Positions 47,101 through 58,600 of a DNA stretch of 64,000 nt are shown here, piece after piece. This DNA is from Mactra quadrangularis. Taxonomy: Eukaryota; Mollusca; Bivalvia; Venerida; Mactridae. The notes under the pieces are model-generated. The model had not been told where the DNA came from. It was given only the letters and a program-made list of their open reading frames with translations, and searched no databases. Location of the stretch: NCBI GenBank assembly GCA_025267735.1, contig CM046303.1, positions 35,254,380 through 35,318,379 of the forward strand. The letters run 5' to 3'. Numbering within the stretch: position 1 is the first letter of the stretch; each line of letters starts with the position of its first letter. The translations under genes and the position numbers were made by a program.

Positions 47101-50100
47101 TTGTAACATTTAAAATGCCCTTTACTGATCATTTACAGTTTCCTTTACTTTGTTTTGCCTCATGCCATACTAGTATAGATCTACCTTGCGGTGGTGGACA
47201 GCACATAAATAAATAAATTACTATTATATTCCTTAACCACTGTGTACATTCCGAGAGAAGTTTGTCAACATATGTAAACAGATATTTGATTATGGTTTAC
47301 AAGAACATGAGAAACGTCAAGAAGAAGTGAATCAATTCTGGGAATGTGTTGAAGAAGCTAAAACAGAAAATAAAGATGCTGGAACATTGCATATTGAAAA
47401 CTTTATGAATATGAAGAAAAAGGTACTTAATTATCATCTTATTTCATATGATATTTTGTGAAAGCAGTCCCACAGTGATAGCAAGTGCTTAGAGATCAAG
47501 AGGTCCCACGTTCAAATCTGAACAGGGGAACTGCTAATTTCTAAATATGCAAGAAATTTACTTGCAATCACACTAAGTGTAAATAGGAGCCTGGTTTGGT
47601 GGTATTATTATGTTAGGAGTACCCAAGGGTGATTGATAAATAGATATAATTAGCCTGATTTCCCAGGATATTGGGTATAAAATATGTATGCATACATCAG
47701 AATGAAGCTTAGACTGTGTATCAATTACATTTTACATATTCAAGTATGATTTTACCTCTCTAGACTACAAGATTACTATTTAGTATTTACCCCACCACAG
47801 AAATATATTGGTTTATCAATAGTTAAGCCACTAAAATGCAGTTAAACTGTTAGCTTGGCTTGGCTTCTTCATCTCTATTTGATTAATTCTTAATTTCACT
47901 GTTATTTTGATTTTTAAAATAAAAAATGCCAAAATGTATTTAAATGTATTTGTAACTCAGTAGTGATTTTACATACCTTGCCTTGAATTATCTCAAGTTC
48001 TAGCCTGATTTACTGTGCTCTAAATTATAAAGGGCAAACTTTTCAACTAATCCAATTACCCTAATTAAGAAATTTTCACAAGTCAAAATTAATCTTCACT
48101 CGTCCTTCGTGGGTTAAAGTGGTTACTAATGTATATAATTACACAATTTAATGTTCAATGTGGTAATGATGTAACATATTGTATCATTTCTGTATATTGT
48201 ATACTTTCAGGTATTTGCTGAATTAAATCACATCACAGATAATAATCTAATGGATCAAAAAGTAAAAGATTTCAACAAAGAAGTTACAGAACTCTGGGAT
48301 AAACTGATGGCATTAGAACTACAACTTGTTGACCAATTTGAGGTAAGTATATGACAAATTAATTTATCACCAAGAGCTATGTTAAGGTTTATCATTGAGC
48401 GTTGTTATATTCCTGTTATAATCTGGTCCTTGATATTATAATCATTAAGCATACATAGAGAACATACAACTAAGTGATGTCGACTGTATTTATTGGACTA
48501 TCAAAGTGTGTCTAATACATAGTTGGCTGGGCTTATAGTAAAGTATGACCCATGCCCAGTGGTAGTTTATAACCATGCTTGTATAAACTTAATACTTGAT
48601 ATACATGTATAACAAGCGTGAAAAGGAAATTACCACCCTTAGTTGATAACCTTCTCTTGAGACTCTAGTGCAGCAATTATTTAACATTTGCCAAGCAACA
48701 AACCGTCTCTGATTCTTTTAGTGTTCACAACTTCTTACCTCATATGAAATCATGCATTGGCGTCGTTCATTTAGTTCCAGTAATTCTAGGTTCCTCATGT
48801 AGTATTGAAGATACAATCAGCTGCTTGGTTTCCACTTTATTTCTTGTATTGACTTTAATGATAACAATTTTAAGTTATATATCATATTTTCCAAATGTGT
48901 AAGTATAAATAACAAACTGTATAAGTGTTTATATTGGCAGGTGCAAATATTGCCATTTTTTAGATGTTTTTATATTGGAAGGGTCAATATTTGGCGATGT
49001 GAAGGCTAACCCTCAATATTAACCCATGCTATGTTAACAGTTTAGCTACAAAAGTATTCCACAAACCCTGGATTCTAAATCAGACAGTCTAAGCTAACTG
49101 GCTTGTTCCATTCAGAATATTTTTTTACCAATCATTAAAATTAACTAGAACATTTACTTATGTATCCTTATTACACCAGGAAATCATCAAAGAATTTGAG
49201 AGAAATCTACAAGATATGGGTTCAACATTTATAGAGAATGTACAAGGTTATCTATCACAATGTCGTGATTTAGAAAACAATCATCATGAAAGAATGTTAG
49301 AGATTGCTATAGTTACATTAGAAAAGTTTGTAAAGAATGAACTGGATGATGAACTCTCCGAGGATTTGAGAAATGTAGGTTAATTATCATGATTTAATTA
49401 AAATTTATTTAACGTTAAATTTCTTGAATTTTTGCCAAGTAAAGTTTACAGGTATTGACCATTTGCTCATCTTTTTAATTTTTTGTCCAGGCAAATTGAG
49501 GTATAGCTGGTGTCATTTGGCAAGGAATGCAATCTAATATTTACTGGATTTAACACCATGTCAGCACACTAAGGTTTTTTAAGGCAGCTAGCACACCTAT
49601 CCTAGCTTTCCTAGACACTTGTCTAAAGTATTCACCTACTTTTCTACTAAGCTGGCAACTTCTCCATACACCTTATTAATGGAGGAAAATTTACCCTGTC
49701 AAATTTTCATCAAATGGTCTAATCACTTCTACAAATTAAAATGGAGACAAACACAATTTAATATAATTTTACTGTTTACTTTGACTTAATTACAAAATAT
49801 TTCCAAGATATACCATATTTTATGTTATGCTTAACTTTGTTAAATTATATTCACCAATGTTATATGATTTTGTCACAATCATAATGTGTCAATAAAATCT
49901 TAGATACATACTTTCTTATAACAAATATTTATACCCCCGCTTCGAAGAAGAGGGGGGTATACTGTTTTACCCTTGTCCGTGCGTGTGTCCGTGCGTGCGT
50001 CCGTCCATTACAAAATTTCCGTCGCAGTTTTCTCAGCAACTATAACATGCAGCAGCCTAATACTTCGCATATTGCTTCATCCCATAGTCCCATGTGGTGT

Positions 50101-50608
50101 AAAGCGATTTCATGCTCCTTGCTCATCTACTTCCTGTTTGTCGCATATTTTTAGATTTTGGCGGGGGTATCACTAGTGAGCATTAGCTCACAGATTTACT
50201 TGTTTATCCTTTTGTCATTCTAATGAGATAATAAATGTTTTGAAACTGTGCCACAGTATTGCAGACTTATATGTTTCTCCCATAATTGAATGAGTTTAAA
50301 ATTTAGTGTACAATAACATGACATGTTTACTAAATTGATTAATACATGAATTTCAGTTGTTCGTTGACAAAGACACAATCATCAATGCTGTTACATCATC
50401 CCATGATGTTCATTTACTAAAAATAGACAACAAAGAAGATGACATTGTTACACGAATCAACGGTTGGATGAAAGGAACAATTGAGAAAATTCATTATGAA
50501 CAGGAAGTGAAACGTAATCGTGAACGTGTTGCAGAAATAAACAATATGATTGATCATTTACGAGATGAAATTGACAACTTGGAAGTTCTTCAAGGTGCTG
50601 GATACTGA
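41167..50608 (+). CDS. DRC3: Dynein regulatory complex subunit 3 (DRC3/LRRC48), 10 coding exons
   Basis: Subunit of the nexin-dynein regulatory complex, which links outer doublet microtubules and controls dynein in motile cilia and flagella (family knowledge; FAP134 in Chlamydomonas). Exons read from the sequence: 41167-41326, 42226-42342, 42834-43000, 43628-43774, 44680-44799, 46620-46732, 47248-47422, 48211-48342, 49180-49374, 50357-50608. All phases join and the total is 1578 nt, giving 525 residues; human DRC3 is about 523. The N-terminus MSRLYDTVEPSVIDEDML is diagnostic. Leucine-rich repeats span about residues 54-165 (for example LTKLQLDNNIIEKI), followed by an LRR cap (YLRRFKKLRTLNLNGNPF, about 150-195). 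A charged coiled-coil half runs from about 200 to the end, with QCRDLENNHHERMLEI and LFVDKDTIINAV typical of the family. Nine introns are flanked by these exons; eight are GT-AG and one is AT-AC (U12 type). It is convergent with ATPAF2. Confidence 0.96.
41828..42135 (+). mobile_element. tRNA-derived SINE family S3 in DRC3 intron 1
   Basis: CTGGCTAGCTCAGTTGGTAG (A box) and ATGGGTTTGATTCCTGGGT (B box), then a body with TACGGCCATTCTCCCTCCTA and GTCAGTCACTGACGAAAG, ending AAACCCAACAAACAAACAAA. Copies: 53146-53345 (body only) and 53405-53740 (inverted). Confidence 0.85.
44307..44540. mobile_element. Tc1-type MITE, 234 bp, in a DRC3 intron
   Basis: Ends CAGTGCCCACTAAAGG and (inverted) CAGCGCCCTGCAAAAC are flanked by TA at 44305-44306 and 44541-44542. 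Same family as 19372-19757. It lies between DRC3 exons 4 and 5. Confidence 0.7.
45535..46340. repeat. Tandem repeat of about 160-185 bp units in a DRC3 intron
   Basis: Five diverging units share ACTTTAAATATATGTTCCTT, CAACCACATCTCATGTGACA and ATCTCCCCTTGAAC. They start after a GTCCGC triple repeat (45523-45537) and end at GACAAACACTTACTAAG near 46330. They lie in the intron between DRC3 exons 5 and 6. Confidence 0.85.
46376..46592. mobile_element. AAGGCCACAACAAATTG MITE, copy 2, in a DRC3 intron
   Basis: Same ends and interior (CTCGCTCGCC, TTTTGTTCAAACCGC) as 30886-31111, inverted relative to it. It ends only 27 bp before the exon 6 acceptor, so the last bases of the intron, with its branch point, may be transposon-derived or lie directly beside it. 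Confidence 0.8.
46733..47247 (+). other. Minor-spliceosome (U12-type) AT-AC intron of DRC3
   Basis: The exon ending at 46732 (GTC ATG TT) is followed directly by ATATCCTTT, a full match to the U12-type AT-AC 5' splice site. Near the other end, TTCCTTAAC at 47229-47237 is a full match to the U12 branch-point consensus. The intron then ends in AC at 47246-47247, about 11-12 nt from the branch adenosine, inside the U12 spacing range. Splicing here gives GVDELVM-LFREKFVNICKQ, which matches the length and pattern of DRC3 homologues without a gap. No GT donor near 46732 gives an equally good join. Confidence 0.9.
47465..47665 (+). mobile_element. SINE family S4, diverged, in a DRC3 intron
   Basis: GCTTAGAGATCAAGAGGTCC and CACGTTCAAATCTG (B box) with CTGCTAATTTCTAAATATGC resemble the SINE at 51560. 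Confidence 0.6.
49535..49725 (-). mobile_element. SINE family S1, body-only copy in a DRC3 intron
   Basis: On the minus strand: GAAAATTTGACAGGGTAAAT, TTTCCTCCATTAATAAGG, GGATAGGTGTGCTAGCTGCC and GTGCTGACATGGTGTTAAAT, matching the body at 18640-18835. Confidence 0.75.
49931..50170. mobile_element. ATACCCCCGC MITE in the last DRC3 intron
   Basis: ATACCCCCGC (49931-49940) and GCGGGGGTAT (50161-50170) are perfect 10-bp inverted ends. Inside is a GTCCGTGCGTG run. The 67-codon ORF at 49973-50176 is inside the element and is not a gene. Confidence 0.8.
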
Positions 50609-51300
50609 ACTGTTTGATAGTTAAATGTAAACTCTGAATGATGCAAGTATTGGCTGATGCAATGTGTAAATTTGTCTCCAGGTTGATCAAGGGGGATAAT
50701 ATATGTATTAAATTAAAGGAGATAATTGATGTCTTTAACTTTGAAGTGCTGTATGAGCAATTTTTGTTAGATTTACAAAATTTCCTTGTACTGTATTTGT
50801 GTACACTACTATTTCTTTATGAAGAATCTGCCCTATAGAAGTACAGAATTTGAACTGACCTCAACAGGTGATCAATTATAATCCTCAAGTGAAATAAGTA
50901 ACTTATGAGAAATTAGTATGATTTATACTAAAGTAGGTTGTGTTGCTTGGAGATAAAATTATTTTAATGTTCTTTGTACACATCATGTATTGTATATATG
51001 GGTTTAGTGAGAAATCTTTAAGTTAACAAAATTTCATAGAAAGTTACAATATGAAGTCAAAATCTACTTTAAAACTTAAGATGTATTCAATTCTATTTTT
51101 GTACATTTTCAATGATAAGTATGAGAACTTTTTCTTCGCCTGCTTATGACTTTTAGCATTATGTTTTCAATATAGCTGTGATATGATTTGTTTTTGTATG
51201 CATTTAATAATGTAAATATATATTTGTATATAAGTATAAGAATGTATGAGTAAAAGCAAATATGTTATTAAATTATGGAATAAATGATAAAAATTATATT
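50609..51300 (+). terminator. DRC3 3' UTR with poly(A) signal
   Basis: After the stop codon at 50606-50608 the sequence is AT-rich and non-coding. The AATAAA at 51279-51284 is the best poly(A) signal, so the transcript probably ends near 51300-51310. Short ORFs within this stretch, on either strand, look like chance. Confidence 0.55.
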
Positions 51301-51559
51301 TCATCTTCTTCATTTATATCATATACTTTACATCATATTTTGTGCTTACAAGTAGAAATAAAAACAATGCTTGTCCAAATAGATAAATATTCTGTCTATT
51401 CCCATCTTCTCTGTATTGTGTAAAAGATGTAACATCAAAAGATATAAGGTACATGTATACACAAATCTAATGTGTTATAGTTATTCCTCTAATTAGACAA
51501 TATGAAGTCATTTAATAAGTAAAAACATTATATATAGTTTTATATTTTCATTGTAGGAG

Positions 51560-51805
51560 CAGTGGACTGTGGTCCAGTGGTAGGACATGCGCTAAGGGAT
51601 TGAGAGGTCCCGGGTTCCATCCCCACTAGGGACACTGCTAATTTCCTTGAGCAAGAAATTAACCTACAATTGTTCCACTCCGCCCAGGTGTAAATCGGTA
51701 CTGTGAGGGATCGCCTGCCTGAGAGTAATTTCAGTGACCAGGAGTTATCGTATAAGATTGTAAAGTCGGCTGAACTTGTAGATGGAAGCAGACTTTAAAC
51801 CGCAC
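51560..51805 (+). mobile_element. tRNA-derived SINE family S4, intergenic
   Basis: GTGGTCCAGTGGTAGGACAT (A box) and CCCGGGTTCCATCCCC (B box), then CTGCTAATTTCCTTGAGCAA and GGAAGCAGACTTTAAACCGC. It lies between the DRC3 and ATPAF2 3' ends. Confidence 0.85.
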
Positions 51806-52310
51806 TTTAATTTTTTAACTTTTTAAAAATGCATTTCTCAGTAAAGCATGGAAGAGGTATAAGTAGCAGGTTTTTCTTGCACAGTTGTCCCTTGGTAACA
51901 AATCTAGTCTTGTTAGAACTACATCACATGATAACTATATGTGGATCACATATAACTATTAACCTAGTTCTGTGGTCAAGTGGTTAAAGGTCACCAATTT
52001 TAATTATATGTATCCATGGACTGAGTAATGTGGGTTTAAGCTTAATCTGACTAAAACCTGATCTAAAATAACCTGCTTGCGCACTCCCTTATTTTGGATT
52101 TGGGTACTTCATATTGTGGGTCACGTTCAGCTTCCCTTTGCTTTTACAATATTCATGACAAAAGCATAGACCCTGCTCAGTGACTTTGGAAAAAATTGTA
52201 CAATCACAGTCTGTGAATAACACTACTGTCAAATTAGCTCACAATACTCAAGTCTAAAAATAGAAATTACGAAATCACAATGCTATTAATAGCGTTTTTG
52301 TCTAGATGAA
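51806..52310. other. Intergenic spacer DRC3-ATPAF2
   Basis: AT-rich; GTTCTGTGGTCAAGTGGTTA at 51968 may be a decayed tRNA-like head. Nothing else recognised. Confidence 0.35.
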
Positions 52311-52384
52311 AGCTACACATTGATTGGTTGACACAAAGGTCATCTCAACGAGACCCACTGTGTGATGTCAGGAGATTCTATACA
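52311..52384 (-). repeat. Dispersed conserved repeat, copy 2
   Basis: Inverted counterpart of 18152-18230. The shared block includes GAGATGACCTTTGTGT and CCAATCAATGT. It lies in the DRC3-ATPAF2 intergenic gap. Confidence 0.7.
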
Positions 52385-52636
52385 ACAGCAGTCTACAGAA
52401 TATATAATTACTAAGAGTGGTTAAAGCTCAGCTACTGACCATGACACTATATGTGAGACGTACCCACCTACTACCCTAGTACCCAGTTACTTACACAGAA
52501 TTAGAGTCAGATACTCTTGCATCTCAGAAACAATGGTCAAACTGTCAGGTATTGTCTACTTCATTTGAGTAGCTGTTTAAAAGGAGTGTTAAATGAAAAC
52601 AAAGTCAAACATTAAACTAAAATTTATATTATATAA

Positions 52637-52642
52637 TTTATT
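52637..52642 (-). terminator. ATPAF2 poly(A) signal one base after the stop codon
   Basis: On the minus strand the stop TGA (52646-52644) is followed by T and then AATAAA (52642-52637). I saw no other AATAAA in the next 300 bases, so the 3' UTR may be only about 20-30 nt. Confidence 0.5.
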
Positions 52643-52643
52643 A

Positions 52644-55600
52644 TCAACAAGCTTGTTGTAGCGTAGCTTTATTTCTTATTGTTGCATTCTCATTTACCCA
52701 ATGAACAAATAATGTTGCAGCTGACACTCTACTGAGAAGTTCTAGTACATCCATATCATGATACCATTCTACATTTCCCCATTGTTGTGTCTGTAAAATA
52801 GTTAAGTAAAGAAAATAGTCCATGGGATTCAAAACAACATGGCCAATCAGTATTAATATAACAGAGAAAAAAGTTCATGGCCTTCAGAATGATATACCGG
52901 TAACTGATTAATAACAAGACAATAATCAAAACTGTCAACATGAATAGTATTATGATAAAAGAAAGTAGTTCATGACTAACCGACTGCTAAAGTATGTTAT
53001 GACACTCGATGGCAAGGCAGGTGTTGTGTAAATTATTTACTAAATATTAATCAATATCAACCAATATATTCAATCAAAGCACATCTTACTAAAAAGTAAA
53101 GAATATGGGGTTTGTGGGTTGGTTATAAATTCCAATTAGAGCTACATACTTCTCGTGAGTTTAGTGTAGAAATATTTTCTACGGCCATTTTCCTGCCTAC
53201 CTCAGTACCAAGTACGGCAGATGTCAGCCACTGACAAGGGTATGTGCTTAGTACTAGGTTTAAAGTTTGGGTTCAAAGATCTATACACAGACCATGATTA
53301 TGACTAATGAACACCATAATATGACTGAAAAAAATGTTGAAGTGCAACATTTAACACCATACATTATGTTATATTACAATTAATCTGAAATTGTTTCCTA
53401 ATGAAAGGAATTTTTACTACTCTTAATTTGTTTTTGTTTTTCATTGGGTTTAACCCTAACAACTCATTGTACAGGTCATATAAAAACTGTCAGTAAATCT
53501 ACAATAGTTGTCACCATTCCCAGAAAGGCTAAAAATCTGACTTAGCTATTATAGTTACTGTCAGTGACTGATAACTGCACTACATAATTTAGAACCATTG
53601 GTAGGATGGAAAATGACTGTAGAAATTGTTTTTTTATTACCAAGCTCCATGAAAGTTTGCCCCGTTCAGGAATCTAACCTACCACTCCTCAATCAGTAGA
53701 CTGGTGATCTACCTACCAACTGAGCAAGACAAGCAGCTCTTAAATTACAAATGAAATATTTTATTTCATATAACTTGCTTCATAAAGGATGAAAATAGAC
53801 ATAGAATATCTACCTAGTACTGTCTATAAACTTCTATACAAGATATAGGATAATACTTACTTGAAATTCTTGTTCAAGCCGAGATAAAGCTACTGCTTTT
53901 TCAACAGTTATTAATTTATCCATTAATGCAAGAACTATAACCAATGATTTCAAAGCATCAACAGCATAACTGTAACCTGAAAACATCAGTATAAATATCA
54001 GGAATAGAAGTTAAAATCAAAATAAAAACTAGGCACAGGATGAAGCAATGAGTTTATTGGCTTAAGGGAGAGTTCCCTTAATAAAAACTGTTTTTGACAA
54101 CAGAAAATTTTCAGTAAACTGAAATCTAATTGATCACTGAATTTCTACTGCTTTCACTATGTCAGAGTTTTTTAAATAACATTATTTTGTATGAAAAAAT
54201 TAAAAATTGCATTATTTTCATGTCAAAGGGAGATATTAACTAATTTTTCAATAAAAAGTTTTCATTACCATATTGATTTTTGAACAAATTTAAAAAGGTT
54301 TCATTATCAGTAATAATTTATGAACAAATCTAATTTATGTAAAATGATTAACATGATAACAATGAATAAAAATAGCTTGGTTTCTTTCATTTTCAGAAAG
54401 GCGTGGCATTGCTAATTATCAATATTTTTCTGTATTATATGTGTTTTTTTCAAATTTCTGGTAAAGACTGAATGAGTCTGTGTCACTAAAAAATAGTGTA
54501 AGTGAGCCACGTGATGTTGTGCACGTGCAAAGTGTGAAAACAGTTAATCCGCTCCATATCTTAAAATACTCAATACACATAGTATTATGTTACATAACAT
54601 TGAAGTGTGTTGATAGCCTCATAATACTGTATAACTGTCCGAATGGAATTTTGCTTGTTGAAGAAAATATTTATGAATAACAAGTGTAAAGTTTTCATTT
54701 TGGGTCAGTGTATATTAATGACTGTAAATTGGCAATTTCTCGGTGTAAAACAGTGTTTAAAGGCTGAAAAACATTGAAAACATAATAGAAAACTAACTAA
54801 AGGGGAGAGGAATTTTGCATTTTTTTTATTTCATCCTGAGCCCATGTTAAGACACCCAGGGCTTGATTTTAAACTCGCATACTCGCAAAATGCGAGTGGA
54901 TTTTCAAAATTGCTCGTAACTTTTATTTCTATGTTGCCCTTATATTGCATATATGAATAGTCACTATGTGTGCTATTAATATTTGAAGAAAAAATGTGAG
55001 TGATTTTTTTTCATTTTACGAGTTGAAATGAATTTTTTGGGAAGATTCGAGCCCTGAAGACACCTAAATCTTCTCAAATATGATTTCTATATTTCTGAAA
55101 CTGTGACATATAATGAACTTTTAACTGTAGAGCACAAAGATGGTGCTTTCCAAACAATGCCTAATCTGAGTAATCTTTCTAAGATTGTAAACTCTCTCAC
55201 AAATAAATACAAGGTATATAAATGTTACATAGACTTACCAAACAATGCCCAATCACTATAAGATTGTAAATGTTGTGTTAAAGTATCCACAGTATCTATA
55301 GATATATCTGGACATGTTGTTATATTTGTAGATACAGGTACATCGATATCATATCTGTAAGACAATATATCTGTACAATTACATAGGAAAACAAGAAATG
55401 TAATGTGAAAACCACATTACGGTGGTATGGTACTTCTGACTTTTTTTATTTGCATATAATTTTTCGTACCATTGTGAAGATATTTCAGATTCGGATCTAC
55501 ACTTAATTTGATGTCATTATTGCTAATAACGTTACCATGACGTCGTAATTATGACGACCGCGTGCACTTTTTACATCAGTTGACAATGGTAAGAAAACTT

Positions 55601-58600
55601 CTATAAAGTGTTGCTAAGTCTTTATTTTCTGCACCAAAACAACAAATTATATATCATTTTAAAGCTTACATCATTATCTACTACCTGAACAGTGTAAATA
55701 TACATTTTCTCATAAAACTTTAACTGTAGAAATATTTTAGATAGAAATATTTGAAAGAGACAAAAACTTCTGAATTGGCACATCAGAAAAAATCCAGAAA
55801 AATTGACTTCCCAACGGTTTTATCTGCCCGATAAATTTTTGCTAAATTTTGATATGATTTAAAGCATTGTATAGACTTTTATACAGCAGAATTTGAGAAA
55901 AGTTGTCTGTACGATTTTTTCACTTTATGCGTTCAAGTATTATCGGTATGACATCAGTCTGCACAAATAATAACTAGTCCTTGACTGTTTTTAGTAAAAA
56001 AAGAATGCTTCTTGATGATTGTCAAGCTTTTATTCACAATTTTAATAGATTGTCACATTAAATTACAAATTTTCATCCTATGGTTGCGACATGAGTGAAC
56101 ATTTTTTCACCTAAACACGCTAGGGCTATTTCAAGATGCTCTTATTTCAATACTAATTGACTGACAGATATGCAAGTTGGCCAACGTATTCCTTTGATTG
56201 TTTTTTAGAAAATGCAAGTTGAACGCTGATCCCAGTTACCATGCAGTTTTACTAATTCCAGTTTAAAACATTAATTTCAATACCTATGACAGCCATTTTG
56301 AAGGGAATGTTCAGATTCGTAAAAAAGCGGAATTGACAAGTTTAGGGTTAAAGACAGTGGCTGCAGCAAAAACTCTAAAAATAAAGTCAACGAAATATTC
56401 AATACAGGTAAAACAGTAGCCTTACCTGTCTTCAACAAACTTTATGACAGGATCCCATTCTTTCGTCTGTAATTCTACTAAACTTTCTGGTTCTGATAAT
56501 CTGTAACTGTAATGAAGATATTTGGAAATGTTGAAATAGTTTAACCAGTGAATACAGGCGAGGGAAAATCTGAAAGTGTGCTTTGTTCACAAGAATGGTT
56601 TGTCAACATAAAGTACATATCAAACTCTTGAAATTTAAATACAGAAGTTTCTGCATTTTGTTTGACAAAAAAGGAAAATTGTAAAATCAACATATGTGTT
56701 ATGGCGTAATGAGCAGAAGTAAATATTTATTCTGTAATAATCTTATAAATGAACACTTGTTTATGATTATCAGTAATAAACTCGATTACGATCGTATCTA
56801 TACTTCCCCGACAGAAATTGTTGTAAATGTTTATTCAGTAATAATCGTATTAACCAGCAGTAGTTTATGTCAATCATTAATAATCTTATACATTCTATGG
56901 TCAGAAGGGTTTTATCATTACTATCCTGGTCACGTTACAAATATGGGAGTTGCACTCGAGCTAGTAATTCATATGCAAACATGTCTTAGCTGAATGATGT
57001 ACTTTATCAATTAATGCCTTCATTATCACTGATGAGCATCATATTTCTTGGGAGATTGAGTTTATCAGTAGACCCCTTTATATACCCTAACGAATTCATG
57101 TTAAAACAGTTCAGTGGCTACCTCCGTAAATAAAGGTTATATTCTTCAGTGTGTGTTTTGTTCTATTCACTACGGGATAGTGTACATGTATGTGTGTGTT
57201 TGTAGTAACCTGTGATCTTTATTAATTACACACTATAAAGTAAGATCAAAGAACTTTAGTCAACATAGGTTAGTATAATTAACATAGTCTCAACTGAAAA
57301 TTGAAGCATATATTCAATAAAGATGGTATTCACCATACATATGGATGCATTGGCAGCTCATTGAAAAGGGTATTAGTTTTGTAGATGAAATGCAATGCAA
57401 CTCAGGACAACAAGTATAGTCAATGCAATTGTTTTAACTAAAGTTGAACTAGCATTAAAAGTTGTGTCCTTGAACAAGAACATTTCTACAGGAGGTAAGT
57501 ACTAGTGGACTGAAAGCAGGCTCCAAAGTAACAAATGTAAGTTGTTAGAACTTGTTTCATAAATAAGCTAAAATAAATTTATATAAACTTAAAGAATCAA
57601 ACTCAAATACCTGTAGATACAAATGCTACACTGTATATTTTCACCATGTTGTATTACAGATTATTCTTTTTCATATTTAGATATAGAAGTTTAGAATGGT
57701 TTCCAAGTAAATAATTTTAACAATCTGTTTACTAAAACTACATTGTATAAACTATATTCCGTCAATTTTTGATGTAACAAATATGATGGAATCAATATAC
57801 CTGACAGTGTCAGTCTCTATAAAATGTATAATACTTGATATCAGAGTGTCTCTTGATTTATGCATAGGATTATCTAGAGCTGTGTTACATAGTGATGTCT
57901 GAAAATAATAAACATCAATTATAACAAGCTGATAAGCAAACTAAAACAGTACATTAAAATGAAGAAAAGTGGCATAAGTCATTCAAAATTTGCATGTATT
58001 CTAAAACGGTGACTACTATGTGATTGGTAATCATTGGATATCTAGCTCGGCGTTGGTTGAATCCCATCCAAAACCTATCCTGTTGTTTCCTTGAACAAGA
58101 AATTTTATCCTCCTAGCTCAGAACTAGGAGAACAGGAAGCAAACACAGAAGTGAGTAATCCAAGTCATAAAATTTTTTTTCACAATTAAGCTAAAATAAT
58201 TAAGTATAAACTTAAACTAAACTTTGTATATGATCAAAAGTTGTAACCACAAACTTATAATATTTAAATTAGATGTTCAGAGTAGTATCTGTATACATGT
58301 TTATTCATTTTTTTTATCATTGAAGTAATACAATAACTTTTACACAAATCATCTTAAATAAAAGAAATCACACTAAGTAAGATCAAGATACATTACCAGG
58401 TGCATACTGTGTCTTTGTATAATTTTTTGTTGTCTATTCCATTCTGTTGCAACAGCCAAAGCAAGCTCTTCATTTGGAACTTTAAAAAGATTACCTTTAG
58501 GAGTACGAAGCTTCCTTTGATCTAAATTAATCTCATACCAACCTAATAAAGAGCAACAAAATGTATATAATGTAACATATATTGTATTTACAATATCTGA

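Noticed and set aside
49973..50176. 67-codon ORF before the last DRC3 exon
   Set aside because: It lies in the ATACCCCCGC MITE and reads through its GTCCGTGCGTG run.
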